From positions 1-64,000 of the forward strand of contig NZ_JAAMQM010000017.1 in NCBI RefSeq assembly GCF_013523055.1: 64,000 nt of DNA, given 5' to 3'. The position numbers and the translations under genes are program-made. Position 1 is the first letter of the stretch, and the number at the start of each line of letters is the position of its first letter. This DNA is from Pseudomonas capeferrum. GTDB lineage: Bacteria; Pseudomonadota; Gammaproteobacteria; Pseudomonadales; Pseudomonadaceae. Positions 25,246 to 33,544 of this stretch are shown here, piece by piece. The notes beneath the pieces are model-generated. The model had not been told where the DNA came from and did not search any database. It was given only the letters and a program-made list of their open reading frames with translations.

Positions 25246-26616
25246 CTATTTGCCAATGCAGAAGCTGGAGAAGATTCTTCCCAACAGGTCGTCGGAACTG
25301 AACGCGCCTGTGATCTCACCCAACGCCTGTTGTGCTTGGCGCAGGTCCTCTGCCAAGAGCTCACCAGCACCCGCCAGCGTCAATTGCGCCCTTCCGTGCT
25401 CCAGATGCGCACTGGCCTGGCGAAGGGCTTCCAGATGTCGACGACGTGCGCTGAAGCTGCTCTCCGAGGTCTGCTCATAGCCCATGCAAGCCTTGAGGTG
25501 TTCACGCAGCAGGTCCAACCCCATGTCAGGGTCGCGCGCACTCAGAGTGATGGTGACGTGCCCGTCGTCGCATTGCTCGACTGCTATCGGTTCGCCACTC
25601 AGATCGGCCTTGTTACGAATCAAGGTGACCTTGGCGGGTGTTGGCCGCTGGTCCAGAAATTCCGGCCACAGTGCAAAGGGATCACTTGCTTCTGGGCCTG
25701 TGGAGTCGACCACCAGGAGCACCCGGTCTGCTTCAGCGATAGCGTTGAGCGCCCGCTCGACGCCTATTTTCTCGACTTGGTCATCCGTATTCCTCAGCCC
25801 GGCCGTATCCACGACATGCAGCGGCATGCCATCGATGTGGATATGTTCTCGGAGAATGTCCCGAGTAGTGCCGGCAATATCGGTAACGATGGCGGCTTCT
25901 CGACCCGCGAGCATGTTCAGAAGGCTCGACTTGCCGGCATTGGGGCGTCCGGCGATGACTACGTTCATCCCGTCGCGCAACAGCGCGCCTTGGCCAGCCT
26001 CGCGCTGTACCGTGGACAACTCCTGACGTACCGCATCGAGCAGACCGAGCACATGACCGTCGGCAAGAAAATCGATTTCCTCCTCAGGGAAGTCGATCGC
26101 GGCCTCCACATAGATCCTCAGCGCAATCAGCGACTCTGTGAGTTTATCCACACGACGGGAGAATTCGCCTTGCAGTGACTTCAAGGCATTACGCGCAGCT
26201 TGCGCTGAACTGGCCTCGATAAGATCGGCGATCGCCTCCGCCTGCGCCAGGTCGAGCTTGTCGTTGAGAAAGGCACGCTCGCTGAACTCTCCTGCTCTGG
26301 CCAGCCGACAGCCCAGCTGCAAGCAGCGCTGCAGGAGCATGTCCAGGACCACCGGGCCTCCATGGCCCTGCAGCTCCAGGACATCCTCGCCCGTAAAGGA
26401 ATTGGGCCCAGGGAAGAACAGTGCAATGCCTTCGTCCAGGACCTGGCCATCCTCGGCGCTGAACGGCCCGTAATGGGCATGCCGGGGCTTCAGAGTGCGT
26501 TTGGTGATCGCCTGGCCCGCCTGGTGGGCCAATGGGCCGGAGAGCCTGACGATGCCCACGCCTCCACGACCAGGAGCAGTGGCGATGGCAGCGATGGTTT
26601 CACGGACGGTGTTCAT
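25246..26616 (-). CDS. mnmE: tRNA modification GTPase MnmE
   Basis: A GTPase partner of MnmG in wobble-uridine modification. It has 456 residues from the ATG at 26616 (MNTVRETIAAIATAPGRGGV); the longer open frame upstream is not conserved. The N-terminal folate-binding domain is followed by a helical domain with an inserted Ras-like G domain. The G1 motif is GRPNAGKS at residues 223-230, DIAGTTRD gives G2 and DTAG gives G3. The protein ends with the catalytic CIGK motif. A terminator separates it from yidC upstream. Confidence 0.98.
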   Translation of the reverse strand: MNTVRETIAAIATAPGRGGVGIVRLSGPLAHQAGQAITKRTLKPRHAHYGPFSAEDGQVLDEGIALFFPGPNSFTGEDVLELQGHGGPVVLDMLLQRCLQLGCRLARAGEFSERAFLNDKLDLAQAEAIADLIEASSAQAARNALKSLQGEFSRRVDKLTESLIALRIYVEAAIDFPEEEIDFLADGHVLGLLDAVRQELSTVQREAGQGALLRDGMNVVIAGRPNAGKSSLLNMLAGREAAIVTDIAGTTRDILREHIHIDGMPLHVVDTAGLRNTDDQVEKIGVERALNAIAEADRVLLVVDSTGPEASDPFALWPEFLDQRPTPAKVTLIRNKADLSGEPIAVEQCDDGHVTITLSARDPDMGLDLLREHLKACMGYEQTSESSFSARRRHLEALRQASAHLEHGRAQLTLAGAGELLAEDLRQAQQALGEITGAFSSDDLLGRIFSSFCIGK

Positions 26617-26650
26617 GCTGGAAGCCTCGAGAACAGATTCGACAGATAGC

Positions 26651-26677
26651 AAAAACGCCCCACTAGGGGGCGTTTTT
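26651..26677 (-). terminator. Intrinsic terminator after yidC
   Basis: The stem AAAAACGCCCC / GGGGCGTTTTT lies 26 bases beyond the yidC stop and is flanked by A-runs and T-runs, so it can act in both directions. It separates the rpmH-rnpA-yidD-yidC unit from mnmE. Confidence 0.88.
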
Positions 26678-26702
26678 ATACACAGGCTAGCGTATTAGCC
26701 TG

Positions 26703-28385
26703 TTATGCAGCGGCCTTTTTGGTCGCCCTTTCGATACCACGGGTGATGTACCACTGCTGGGTGATGGACAGGCAGTTGTTCACGACCCAATACAGCACCA
26801 GACCGGCAGGGAACCACAGGAAGAAGAACGTGAAGATGATCGGCATCATTTTCATGACCTTGGCCTGCATCGGATCCGGTGGCGTCGGATTCAATCGCTG
26901 CTGGATGAACATGGTAGCGCCCATGATGATCGGCAGGATGAAGAACGGATCCTTGATCGACAGGTCGGTAATCCACAGCATCCAAGGCGCCTGGCGCATC
27001 TCGACACTTTCGAGAAGTACCCAGTACAAGGCCAGGAACACCGGCATCTGTACCAGGATCGGCAAGCAGCCGCCCAGCGGGTTGATCTTCTCTTTCTTGT
27101 AGAGCTCCATCATCGCCTGAGACATCTTCTGGCGATCGTCACCGAACTGTTCCTTCAACTGAGCCAGTTTCGGCGCGACGGCACGCATACGTGCCATCGA
27201 ACGATAGCTGGCCGCGGAAAGCGGGAAGAACAGCCCTTTGATCAGCATCGTCAGAACGATGATCGACCAGCCCCAGTTACCCAGCAGGCTGTGGATATGT
27301 TGCAGCAGCCAGAAGATCGGCTGTGCAATGAACCACAGGAACCCGTAGTCGACGGTCAGCTCCAGGCCTGGGGACAATTCCTTGAGCTTGGATTGGCTCT
27401 TCGGACCCGCATAGAGCGTTGCGCTGGTTTCAGCGGTAGCGCCGGCAGCCACGTTCAACGTAGGACCGGTATAGCCGATGATGTAGTTACCCTGGCTATC
27501 CTTGCGAGTCTGAACAATGTTGTTGTCCGACTTGTTCGGAATCCACGCGGTGACGAAGTAATGCTGCAGCCATGCAACCCAACCGCCGGAAACGTTTTCC
27601 TTCAGGCTGCCTTTGTCGATGTCCTTCATCGACACCTTGCGATACGGCTCCGCACTTGTCCACAGGGCCGCACCCAGATAGGTAGCCGTACCGGTGGCAG
27701 TGCTCGAGGACGGGTCGGAGCTGCCATCGCGCTTGAGCTGGGCGAACAGGTTGCCGTTCCAGGGCTGGCCACTCTGGTTGTCGATCAGGTAGTTCATGGC
27801 CAGATCGTATTCACCACGCTTGAAGCTGAAGCGCTTGATGTAGTTGACGCCGTTCTCGCTGAACTTCAGATCGACGACCAACTGGTCCTGACCGTCGGCC
27901 AACTGGAAGCGCTTGCTCTCGGCCGAGTACAGAGGACGACCCGCGGCTCGAGCGTCAGGACCGTTGGCGCCGGTCAGGCCGCTCTGGGCCAGATAGACGC
28001 GCTCGCTGCCGTTATCGAACAGCTGGAACGGAATGTCCGGATGATCCTGGCGCCGTGGATACAAAGGCAGTGCCAGTTGGACGATATCACCGCCCACCGG
28101 ATCGATAGCCAGGTCCAGGACATCGGTCTTGACCCGGATCAGGTCCTTGCTGACTGCGACAGGTGTCACTTCGGCTGGGCTGGATTCACCATTGGCGCTC
28201 GGCACATCGGCGCTGGCGCCGTTATTGCCGGTTGGTACGGTATCCGGCAGCGTCGGGGCAACGTTGCTGGCAGCAGTATTCTGAGTCGGCAAGGCAGCCT
28301 GACCGTAGTCATCGTTCCACTTTAGGACGAGGACGTAGGACACGATTGCCAGGGCGACGATCAGGATCGTGCGTTTAATATCCAT
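26703..28385 (-). CDS. yidC: Membrane protein insertase YidC
   Basis: Inserts and folds inner-membrane proteins, alone or with SecYEG. It has 560 residues from the ATG at 28385 (MDIKRTILIVALAIVSYVLV). An N-terminal membrane segment is followed by a large periplasmic beta domain. The conserved five-helix core begins around LTVDYGFLWFIAQPIF and includes GGCLPILVQMPVFLALYWVL. A basic C-terminus ends it. yidD lies two bases upstream. F0 subunits a and c encoded nearby are known YidC clients. Confidence 0.98.
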   Translation of the reverse strand: MDIKRTILIVALAIVSYVLVLKWNDDYGQAALPTQNTAASNVAPTLPDTVPTGNNGASADVPSANGESSPAEVTPVAVSKDLIRVKTDVLDLAIDPVGGDIVQLALPLYPRRQDHPDIPFQLFDNGSERVYLAQSGLTGANGPDARAAGRPLYSAESKRFQLADGQDQLVVDLKFSENGVNYIKRFSFKRGEYDLAMNYLIDNQSGQPWNGNLFAQLKRDGSSDPSSSTATGTATYLGAALWTSAEPYRKVSMKDIDKGSLKENVSGGWVAWLQHYFVTAWIPNKSDNNIVQTRKDSQGNYIIGYTGPTLNVAAGATAETSATLYAGPKSQSKLKELSPGLELTVDYGFLWFIAQPIFWLLQHIHSLLGNWGWSIIVLTMLIKGLFFPLSAASYRSMARMRAVAPKLAQLKEQFGDDRQKMSQAMMELYKKEKINPLGGCLPILVQMPVFLALYWVLLESVEMRQAPWMLWITDLSIKDPFFILPIIMGATMFIQQRLNPTPPDPMQAKVMKMMPIIFTFFFLWFPAGLVLYWVVNNCLSITQQWYITRGIERATKKAAA

Positions 28386-28387
28386 GA

Positions 28388-28633
28388 TTACTCGGCTATC
28401 GAAGAAGTTCGGGAGGAAGGAGCAGGCGGAACCGGATCGAATCCGCCCTGGTTCCACGGATGACAGCGCCCCAGGCGACGAACGGTCAGCCAGGTGCCAC
28501 GCATGAGGCCATGCGTATCGATGGCTTCATAGGCGTAACAGGAGCAACTGGGATAGAAACGACAGTGACTGGCCATCAAAGGACTGATGGCATAACGGTA
28601 GAACTGGATCGGTACGAGGGCCAGTTTACGCAT
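28388..28633 (-). CDS. yidD: Membrane protein insertion efficiency factor YidD
   Basis: A small cysteine-rich membrane-associated protein of 81 residues that helps YidC-dependent insertion. It opens MRKLALVPIQFYRYAISPL and has the family's CRFYPSCSCYAYEA segment followed by GRCHPWNQGGFDPVP. It overlaps the rnpA end by 8 bases and abuts yidC, the conserved order. Confidence 0.96.
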   Translation of the reverse strand: MRKLALVPIQFYRYAISPLMASHCRFYPSCSCYAYEAIDTHGLMRGTWLTVRRLGRCHPWNQGGFDPVPPAPSSRTSSIAE

Positions 28634-29030
28634 CGTGACTGTCTACCCGTGGGGAATCGGCATTCACTGCTGGGGAGGGCCGATTGCGAGCAAGGCGCTT
28701 CCAGAGCTTGCCAAAGTGTTGGTGCAATTCTGGGTTTTCTACGTCACCCAACCCCTTACGCGCGACGACCACGATATCCCAACCTGTCAGCAGATGCTGG
28801 TGCAGGCGAAAGGAATCGCGCATCAAGCGTTTGAGGCGATTGCGCTGAACGGCGAGCTTGACGCTTTTCTTGCCGATCACCAGGCCGAGACGAGGATGAT
28901 CGAGCCCGTTCTCGCGGGCAAGGATAAGCAGGTTTTTCCCTGGAACCTTGCCGGTTGGGGAGTCGAAGACCGCTTTGAAATGCCGGGGTGTAAGCAGTCG
29001 CTTGTCCCGACTGAAGTCCTGACTCACCAC
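28626..29030 (-). CDS. rnpA: Ribonuclease P protein component
   Basis: The protein partner of RNase P RNA in 5' tRNA processing. It has 134 residues when started at the GTG at 29030 (VVSQDFSRDKRLLTPRHFK), 13 bases after the rpmH stop. The longer open frame would cover rpmH in another phase and is not used. The RNR motif region SVKLAVQRNRLKRLMRDSFR is present. A second GTG directly follows the first, so the exact start may differ by one codon. Confidence 0.95.
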   Translation of the reverse strand: MVSQDFSRDKRLLTPRHFKAVFDSPTGKVPGKNLLILARENGLDHPRLGLVIGKKSVKLAVQRNRLKRLMRDSFRLHQHLLTGWDIVVVARKGLGDVENPELHQHFGKLWKRLARNRPSPAVNADSPRVDSHDA

Positions 29031-29043
29031 CTGTGCCGAAAAA

Positions 29044-29178
29044 TCAAATGGCCAGACGCTTACGGCCTTTGGCACGACGACGCGACAGAACTGCGCGGCC
29101 GTTCTTGGTTGCCATGCGAGCACGGAAACCGTGAGTGCGCGCGCGCTTGATGGTGCTTGGTTGGAAAGTACGTTTCAT
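29044..29178 (-). CDS. rpmH: 50S ribosomal protein L34
   Basis: A 44-residue ribosomal protein starting MKRTFQPSTIKRARTHGFRA and ending KGRKRLAI; the sequence is unmistakable. It is highly basic, as expected for L34. It is the first gene of the rpmH-rnpA-yidD-yidC unit, reads away from dnaA and forms the left border of the origin region. Confidence 0.99.
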   Translation of the reverse strand: MKRTFQPSTIKRARTHGFRARMATKNGRAVLSRRRAKGRKRLAI

Positions 29179-29758
29179 GGCGTGTTACCTGGGTTCGTCG
29201 ACAACGGGCCGGAATGGCCCCCGTTTTAAGAGACCGGCGATTCTAGAGAAAGCAAGCCCATAGGTCAATTTCCAACCAACCATTACTTGTCGGACAGACA
29301 TGGCGTTCGTCGGATGAATCGAACGGGGCGAAGCCGGATCACGGTCTTAAACATAGAAAATAAAGAGAGGTATTAAAAAGCTTTCTAGTAAATCTTATAA
29401 AGCTTAAGGAACCCGATATCTGTGGATAAAACGTTGCAGGCCTTTATTCTAGGGTTGTACAGAGATTTGAAACATTGTCGGTAAGAGGTGCTGCGCCTGT
29501 GTGATACCCGCCTCAATCCTGTGGATAGAAAGCTATTTTATCCACAGCGGATTTATCCACAGGGTTTTGCATAGGGTTGTGCAAAGATCTCAAGTGCAGT
29601 TATGCACAGAGTTTATTCACAGGTGGCATGGGCCATTTTGGTCGATTTATGCACTCATGATGTCATCCGCATTGCACGCCTATGTGGATAAGTGCTCATC
29701 CGCTCGGTACAATGGCGGCTTGTTTTTGCCTCACCGGCGCTCAACTCAGGGGATATCC
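29179..29758. other. oriC: Chromosomal replication origin (oriC) between rpmH and dnaA
   Basis: The 580-base gene-free region holds perfect DnaA boxes at 29421-29429, 29538-29546, 29553-29561 and 29683-29691. One-mismatch boxes lie at 29520-29528 (TGTGGATAG), 29600-29608 (TTATGCACA) and 29613-29621 (TTATTCACA). An A/T-rich tract at about 29345-29410 is a candidate unwinding element. Divergent rpmH and dnaA border it, as in known Pseudomonas origins. It must also contain the rpmH and dnaA promoters; a box close to the dnaA start could mediate autorepression. Confidence 0.9.
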
Positions 29759-31276
29759 GTGTCAGTGGAACTTTGGCAGCAGTGCGTGGAACTCCTGCGC
29801 GATGAACTGCCTGCCCAGCAATTCAACACCTGGATCCGTCCGCTACAGGTCGAAGCTGAAGGCGACGAGTTGCGTGTCTATGCGCCCAACCGTTTCGTCC
29901 TCGATTGGGTGAATGAAAAATACCTGAGCCGCCTTCTGGAGCTGCTGGGGGAGCATGGCAACGGCATGGCCCCCGCTCTTTCCTTATTAATAGGAAGCCG
30001 TCGCAGCTCTGCGCCACGTGCAGCCCCCAACGCACCGGTCAGCGCGGCCATGGCTGCCACACTGGCCCAGCAGCCTGCTCAGGTCAGCGCCCCGGAACCG
30101 GTCGCGCCGGCCGCGCCTGCATTGATACTGCCTGGGGATATTCAGGCGACGCCTTCGCGCAACAGTTTCGATGCCATGGAGGATTCCGCGCCTGCCCAGC
30201 CCGGCAACGGTCGTATGGAGCCGCGTACGGTGCAGGTCGAAGGTGCGCTCAAGCACACCAGCTATCTAAACCGCACCTTCACGTTCGAGACCTTTGTCGA
30301 GGGCAAGTCCAACCAGCTGGCCCGGGCGGCAGCCTGGCAAGTCGCGGATAACCCCAAGCATGGCTACAACCCGCTCTTCCTTTATGGAGGCGTCGGCCTG
30401 GGTAAGACTCACCTGATGCACGCGGTGGGTAACCATCTCTTGAAGAAGAACCCCAATGCCAAGGTGGTTTACCTTCATTCCGAGCGCTTCGTGGCGGATA
30501 TGGTCAAGGCGTTGCAGCTCAACGCCATCAACGAATTCAAGCGCTTCTACCGATCGGTGGATGCACTGTTGATCGACGACATCCAGTTCTTCGCGCGCAA
30601 GGAACGTTCCCAGGAAGAGTTCTTCCACACCTTCAACGCGCTTCTCGAAGGTGGACAGCAGGTCATCCTGACCAGCGATCGTTACCCGAAAGAGATCGAA
30701 GGCCTGGAGGAGCGCCTCAAGTCGCGCTTCGGGTGGGGGCTGACGGTCGCTGTGGAACCGCCCGAGCTTGAAACCCGGGTGGCGATCCTCATGAAGAAGG
30801 CTGACCAGGCCAAGGTCGATCTGCCTCATGACGCTGCATTCTTCATCGCCCAGCGTATCCGCTCGAACGTTCGTGAGCTGGAAGGCGCGCTCAAGCGTGT
30901 CATCGCACACTCACACTTCATGGGGCGTGATATCACGATCGAGCTGATCCGTGAGTCGCTCAAGGATCTATTGGCGCTGCAGGACAAGCTGGTCAGTGTG
31001 GATAATATCCAGCGCACCGTGGCCGAGTACTACAAGATCAAGATTTCCGATCTGCTGTCCAAGCGGCGCTCGCGATCCGTTGCGCGGCCTCGTCAGGTTG
31101 CCATGGCTCTGTCCAAGGAACTGACCAACCATAGCCTGCCTGAAATAGGCGATATGTTTGGTGGCCGTGATCACACAACGGTGCTGCACGCCTGTCGCAA
31201 GATCAACGAACTGAAAGAATCCGACGCGGATATTCGCGAGGACTACAAGAACCTGCTGCGCACGCTGACGACCTGA
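29759..31276 (+). CDS. dnaA: Chromosomal replication initiator DnaA
   Basis: Binds DnaA boxes and opens the origin. It has 505 residues from the GTG at 29759 (MSVELWQQCVELLRDELPAQ), with GGGG about 4-7 bases upstream; the longer open frame reaches into oriC and is rejected. Domain I is residues 1-80. A long Ala/Pro-rich linker (about 85-160) forms domain II. The AAA+ domain has Walker A GGVGLGKT at 210-217 and Walker B LLIDDIQFF. Domain IV carries the DNA-binding signature GGRDHTTVLHACRKI. dnaN, recF and gyrB follow. Confidence 0.99.
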   Translation: MSVELWQQCVELLRDELPAQQFNTWIRPLQVEAEGDELRVYAPNRFVLDWVNEKYLSRLLELLGEHGNGMAPALSLLIGSRRSSAPRAAPNAPVSAAMAATLAQQPAQVSAPEPVAPAAPALILPGDIQATPSRNSFDAMEDSAPAQPGNGRMEPRTVQVEGALKHTSYLNRTFTFETFVEGKSNQLARAAAWQVADNPKHGYNPLFLYGGVGLGKTHLMHAVGNHLLKKNPNAKVVYLHSERFVADMVKALQLNAINEFKRFYRSVDALLIDDIQFFARKERSQEEFFHTFNALLEGGQQVILTSDRYPKEIEGLEERLKSRFGWGLTVAVEPPELETRVAILMKKADQAKVDLPHDAAFFIAQRIRSNVRELEGALKRVIAHSHFMGRDITIELIRESLKDLLALQDKLVSVDNIQRTVAEYYKIKISDLLSKRRSRSVARPRQVAMALSKELTNHSLPEIGDMFGGRDHTTVLHACRKINELKESDADIREDYKNLLRTLTT

Positions 31277-31316
31277 TCGTCCGTAGCGCGGCTTCTGGAA
31301 GGCAAGGGACTAGACC

Positions 31317-32420
31317 ATGCATTTCACCATTCAACGCGAAGCCCTGTTGAAACCACTGCAACTGGTCGCAGGCGTAGTAGAGCGCCGCCAGACCTTGCCG
31401 GTACTGTCCAATGTGCTGCTTGTCGTGCAAGGACAGCAGCTGTCGTTGACCGGTACCGACCTGGAAGTGGAACTGGTCGGCCGCGTGCAGTTGGAAGAAC
31501 CCGCCGAGCCGGGCGAGATCACGGTCCCGGCGCGCAAGCTGATGGACATCTGCAAGAGCCTGCCCAGTGACGTCCTGATCGACATCAGGTTGGACGAACA
31601 GAAGCTCCTGGTAAAAGCTGGCCGCAGCCGCTTTACCCTTTCGACGCTGCCGGCCAACGACTTTCCAACCGTCGAGGAAGGTCCAGGCTCGCTGACCTGC
31701 AACCTGGAACAAAGCCGCCTGCGTCGTCTCATCGAGCGCACCAGTTTCGCCATGGCCCAGCAGGATGTGCGCTACTACCTTAACGGCATGCTGCTCGAGG
31801 TATCAACCGATACCCTGCGTGCAGTCGCCACCGACGGGCATCGCCTGGCGCTGTGTTCCATGCAGGCCGCCATTGGCCAGGCCGAACGCCATCAAGTGAT
31901 CGTCCCACGCAAAGGTATTCTTGAACTGGCACGTCTGTTGACCGACCCCGAGGGTATGGTCAGCATCGTATTGGGACAACACCACATTCGAGCTACCACG
32001 GGTGAGTTCACCTTTACCTCGAAGCTGGTAGACGGCAAATTTCCTGACTATGAACGTGTCCTGCCAAAGGGTGGCGACAAGTTGGTGATCGGTGATCGAC
32101 AGGCACTGCGCGAGGCCTTCAGCCGTACCGCTATTCTGTCCAACGAGAAGTACAGGGGCATTCGACTGCAGCTGGCCAGTGGTCAGTTGAAGATCCAGGC
32201 CAATAACCCCGAACAGGAAGAAGCCGAGGAAGAGATCAGCGTCGATTATACGGGCGGTTCGCTCGAGATCGGCTTTAACGTCAGCTATCTACTGGATGTG
32301 CTGGGCGTCATGACCACCGAACAGGTTCGTCTTATCCTGTCCGACTCCAACAGCAGTGCTCTGCTGCAGGAAGCCGGCAACGATGACTCAGCCTACGTTG
32401 TCATGCCGATGCGTCTGTAA
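31317..32420 (+). CDS. dnaN: DNA polymerase III beta sliding clamp
   Basis: The ring-shaped processivity clamp, 367 residues with three similar domains. It starts MHFTIQREALLKPLQLVAGV and ends with the conserved YVVMPMRL. It lies 40 bases after dnaA. Standard length, no anomalies. Confidence 0.99.
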   Translation: MHFTIQREALLKPLQLVAGVVERRQTLPVLSNVLLVVQGQQLSLTGTDLEVELVGRVQLEEPAEPGEITVPARKLMDICKSLPSDVLIDIRLDEQKLLVKAGRSRFTLSTLPANDFPTVEEGPGSLTCNLEQSRLRRLIERTSFAMAQQDVRYYLNGMLLEVSTDTLRAVATDGHRLALCSMQAAIGQAERHQVIVPRKGILELARLLTDPEGMVSIVLGQHHIRATTGEFTFTSKLVDGKFPDYERVLPKGGDKLVIGDRQALREAFSRTAILSNEKYRGIRLQLASGQLKIQANNPEQEEAEEEISVDYTGGSLEIGFNVSYLLDVLGVMTTEQVRLILSDSNSSALLQEAGNDDSAYVVMPMRL

Positions 32421-32436
32421 CCTGTAGCAGGCCCAG

Positions 32437-33540
32437 ATGTCCCTACTTCGTGTTTCGGTCACCGCTGTACGCAATTTGCAGTCGGTGACCTTCTCTCCGT
32501 CTCCTCGCATCAACATTCTTTATGGCGCCAATGGCAGCGGCAAGACCAGTATTCTGGAGGCCGTTCATCTGCTGGGGCTGGCCCGTTCCTTCCGCAGTAC
32601 ACGCCTGAATCCGGTCATACAGTACGAACAGCCGAGTTGCACGGTTTTCGGCCAGGTGGAATTGCAAGAAGGCGGCTCCAGCAACCTGGGAATCTCAAGA
32701 GATCGCCATGGCGACTTTAGCATCCGTATCGATGGCCAGAATGCCCGCAGTGCTGCCCAGCTGGCCGAAATCCTGCCCTTGCAGGTGATCAACCCGGATA
32801 GCTTCCGATTGCTTGAGGGTGCTCCCAAGATTCGCAGACAGTTTCTGGACTGGGGTGTGTTCCACGTGGAACCCCGCTTCATGTCCACTTGGCAACGCCT
32901 CCAGAAGGCGCTACGGCAGCGAAACTCATGGTTGCGGCATGGTACACTTGACGCAGTTTCGCAAGCCGCCTGGGACAGGGAATTATGCCTGGCGAGCGCC
33001 GAGATAGATGAATACCGTCGCAACTACATCAAGGCCTTGAAGCCGGTCTTCGAGCGAACCCTGAGTGAACTGGTCGAACTTGATGGGCTTACCCTGAGCT
33101 ATTACCGAGGCTGGGACAAGGATCGGGATTTGAGTGAAGTACTCGCCTCCTCCCTCCTTCGTGACCAGCAGATGGGACATACCCAGGCTGGCCCTCAACG
33201 TGCCGATTTGCGTCTGCGCTTGAGTGCCAACAATGCAGCCGACATTCTGTCCAGGGGCCAGCAAAAGCTCGTTGTCTGTGCGCTGCGTATTGCTCAGGGG
33301 CATCTCGTCAGTCAGAGCCGTAGAGGGCAATGCATCTATCTTGTAGATGATCTGCCATCCGAATTGGATGAGCAGCATCGCCAGGCATTGTGCCGCTTGC
33401 TTGAAGAATTACATTGCCAGGTTTTTATTACCTGTGTAGATCACGAACTACTGAGGGGAAGCTGGCAAACGGAAACGCCAGTGGCCTTGTTCCACGTGGA
33501 ACAAGGGCGTCTTACCCAGACCCACGACCATCGGGAGTGA
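32437..33540 (+). CDS. recF: DNA replication and repair protein RecF
   Basis: An SMC-like ATPase that helps load RecA at gaps, 367 residues. Walker A is GANGSGKT at residues 30-37, and the ABC-type signature (LSRGQQKLVVCAL) and Walker B (YLVDDLPSELD) are near the end. The coding sequence carries two parS centromere sites, which must constrain its codons. It lies 16 bases after dnaN and 4 before gyrB. Confidence 0.98.
   Translation: MSLLRVSVTAVRNLQSVTFSPSPRINILYGANGSGKTSILEAVHLLGLARSFRSTRLNPVIQYEQPSCTVFGQVELQEGGSSNLGISRDRHGDFSIRIDGQNARSAAQLAEILPLQVINPDSFRLLEGAPKIRRQFLDWGVFHVEPRFMSTWQRLQKALRQRNSWLRHGTLDAVSQAAWDRELCLASAEIDEYRRNYIKALKPVFERTLSELVELDGLTLSYYRGWDKDRDLSEVLASSLLRDQQMGHTQAGPQRADLRLRLSANNAADILSRGQQKLVVCALRIAQGHLVSQSRRGQCIYLVDDLPSELDEQHRQALCRLLEELHCQVFITCVDHELLRGSWQTETPVALFHVEQGRLTQTHDHRE
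32858..32873. promoter_or_regulatory. parS: parS site (15 of 16 match)
   Basis: TGTTCCACGTGGAACC matches the bacterial ParB site TGTTCCACGTGGAACA except for the last base. It lies inside recF, about 3 kb from oriC and about 11 kb from parAB. Confidence 0.9.
33488..33503. promoter_or_regulatory. parS: parS site (perfect)
   Basis: TGTTCCACGTGGAACA, an exact match to the consensus 16-base palindrome bound by ParB, lies near the 3' end of recF. It is 630 bases from the other site. The pair probably forms the nucleation centre for the partition complex beside oriC. Confidence 0.96.
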
Positions 33541-33544
33541 AGGC

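Noticed and set aside
29031..29123. Longer rnpA start covering most of rpmH
   Set aside because: RnpA homologues are about 134 residues and begin VSQDF; the extra frame is rpmH read out of phase.
29501..29758. Longer dnaA start extending 86 codons into oriC
   Set aside because: The extension reads through DnaA boxes; homologues begin at the GTG at 29759, which has a ribosome binding site.
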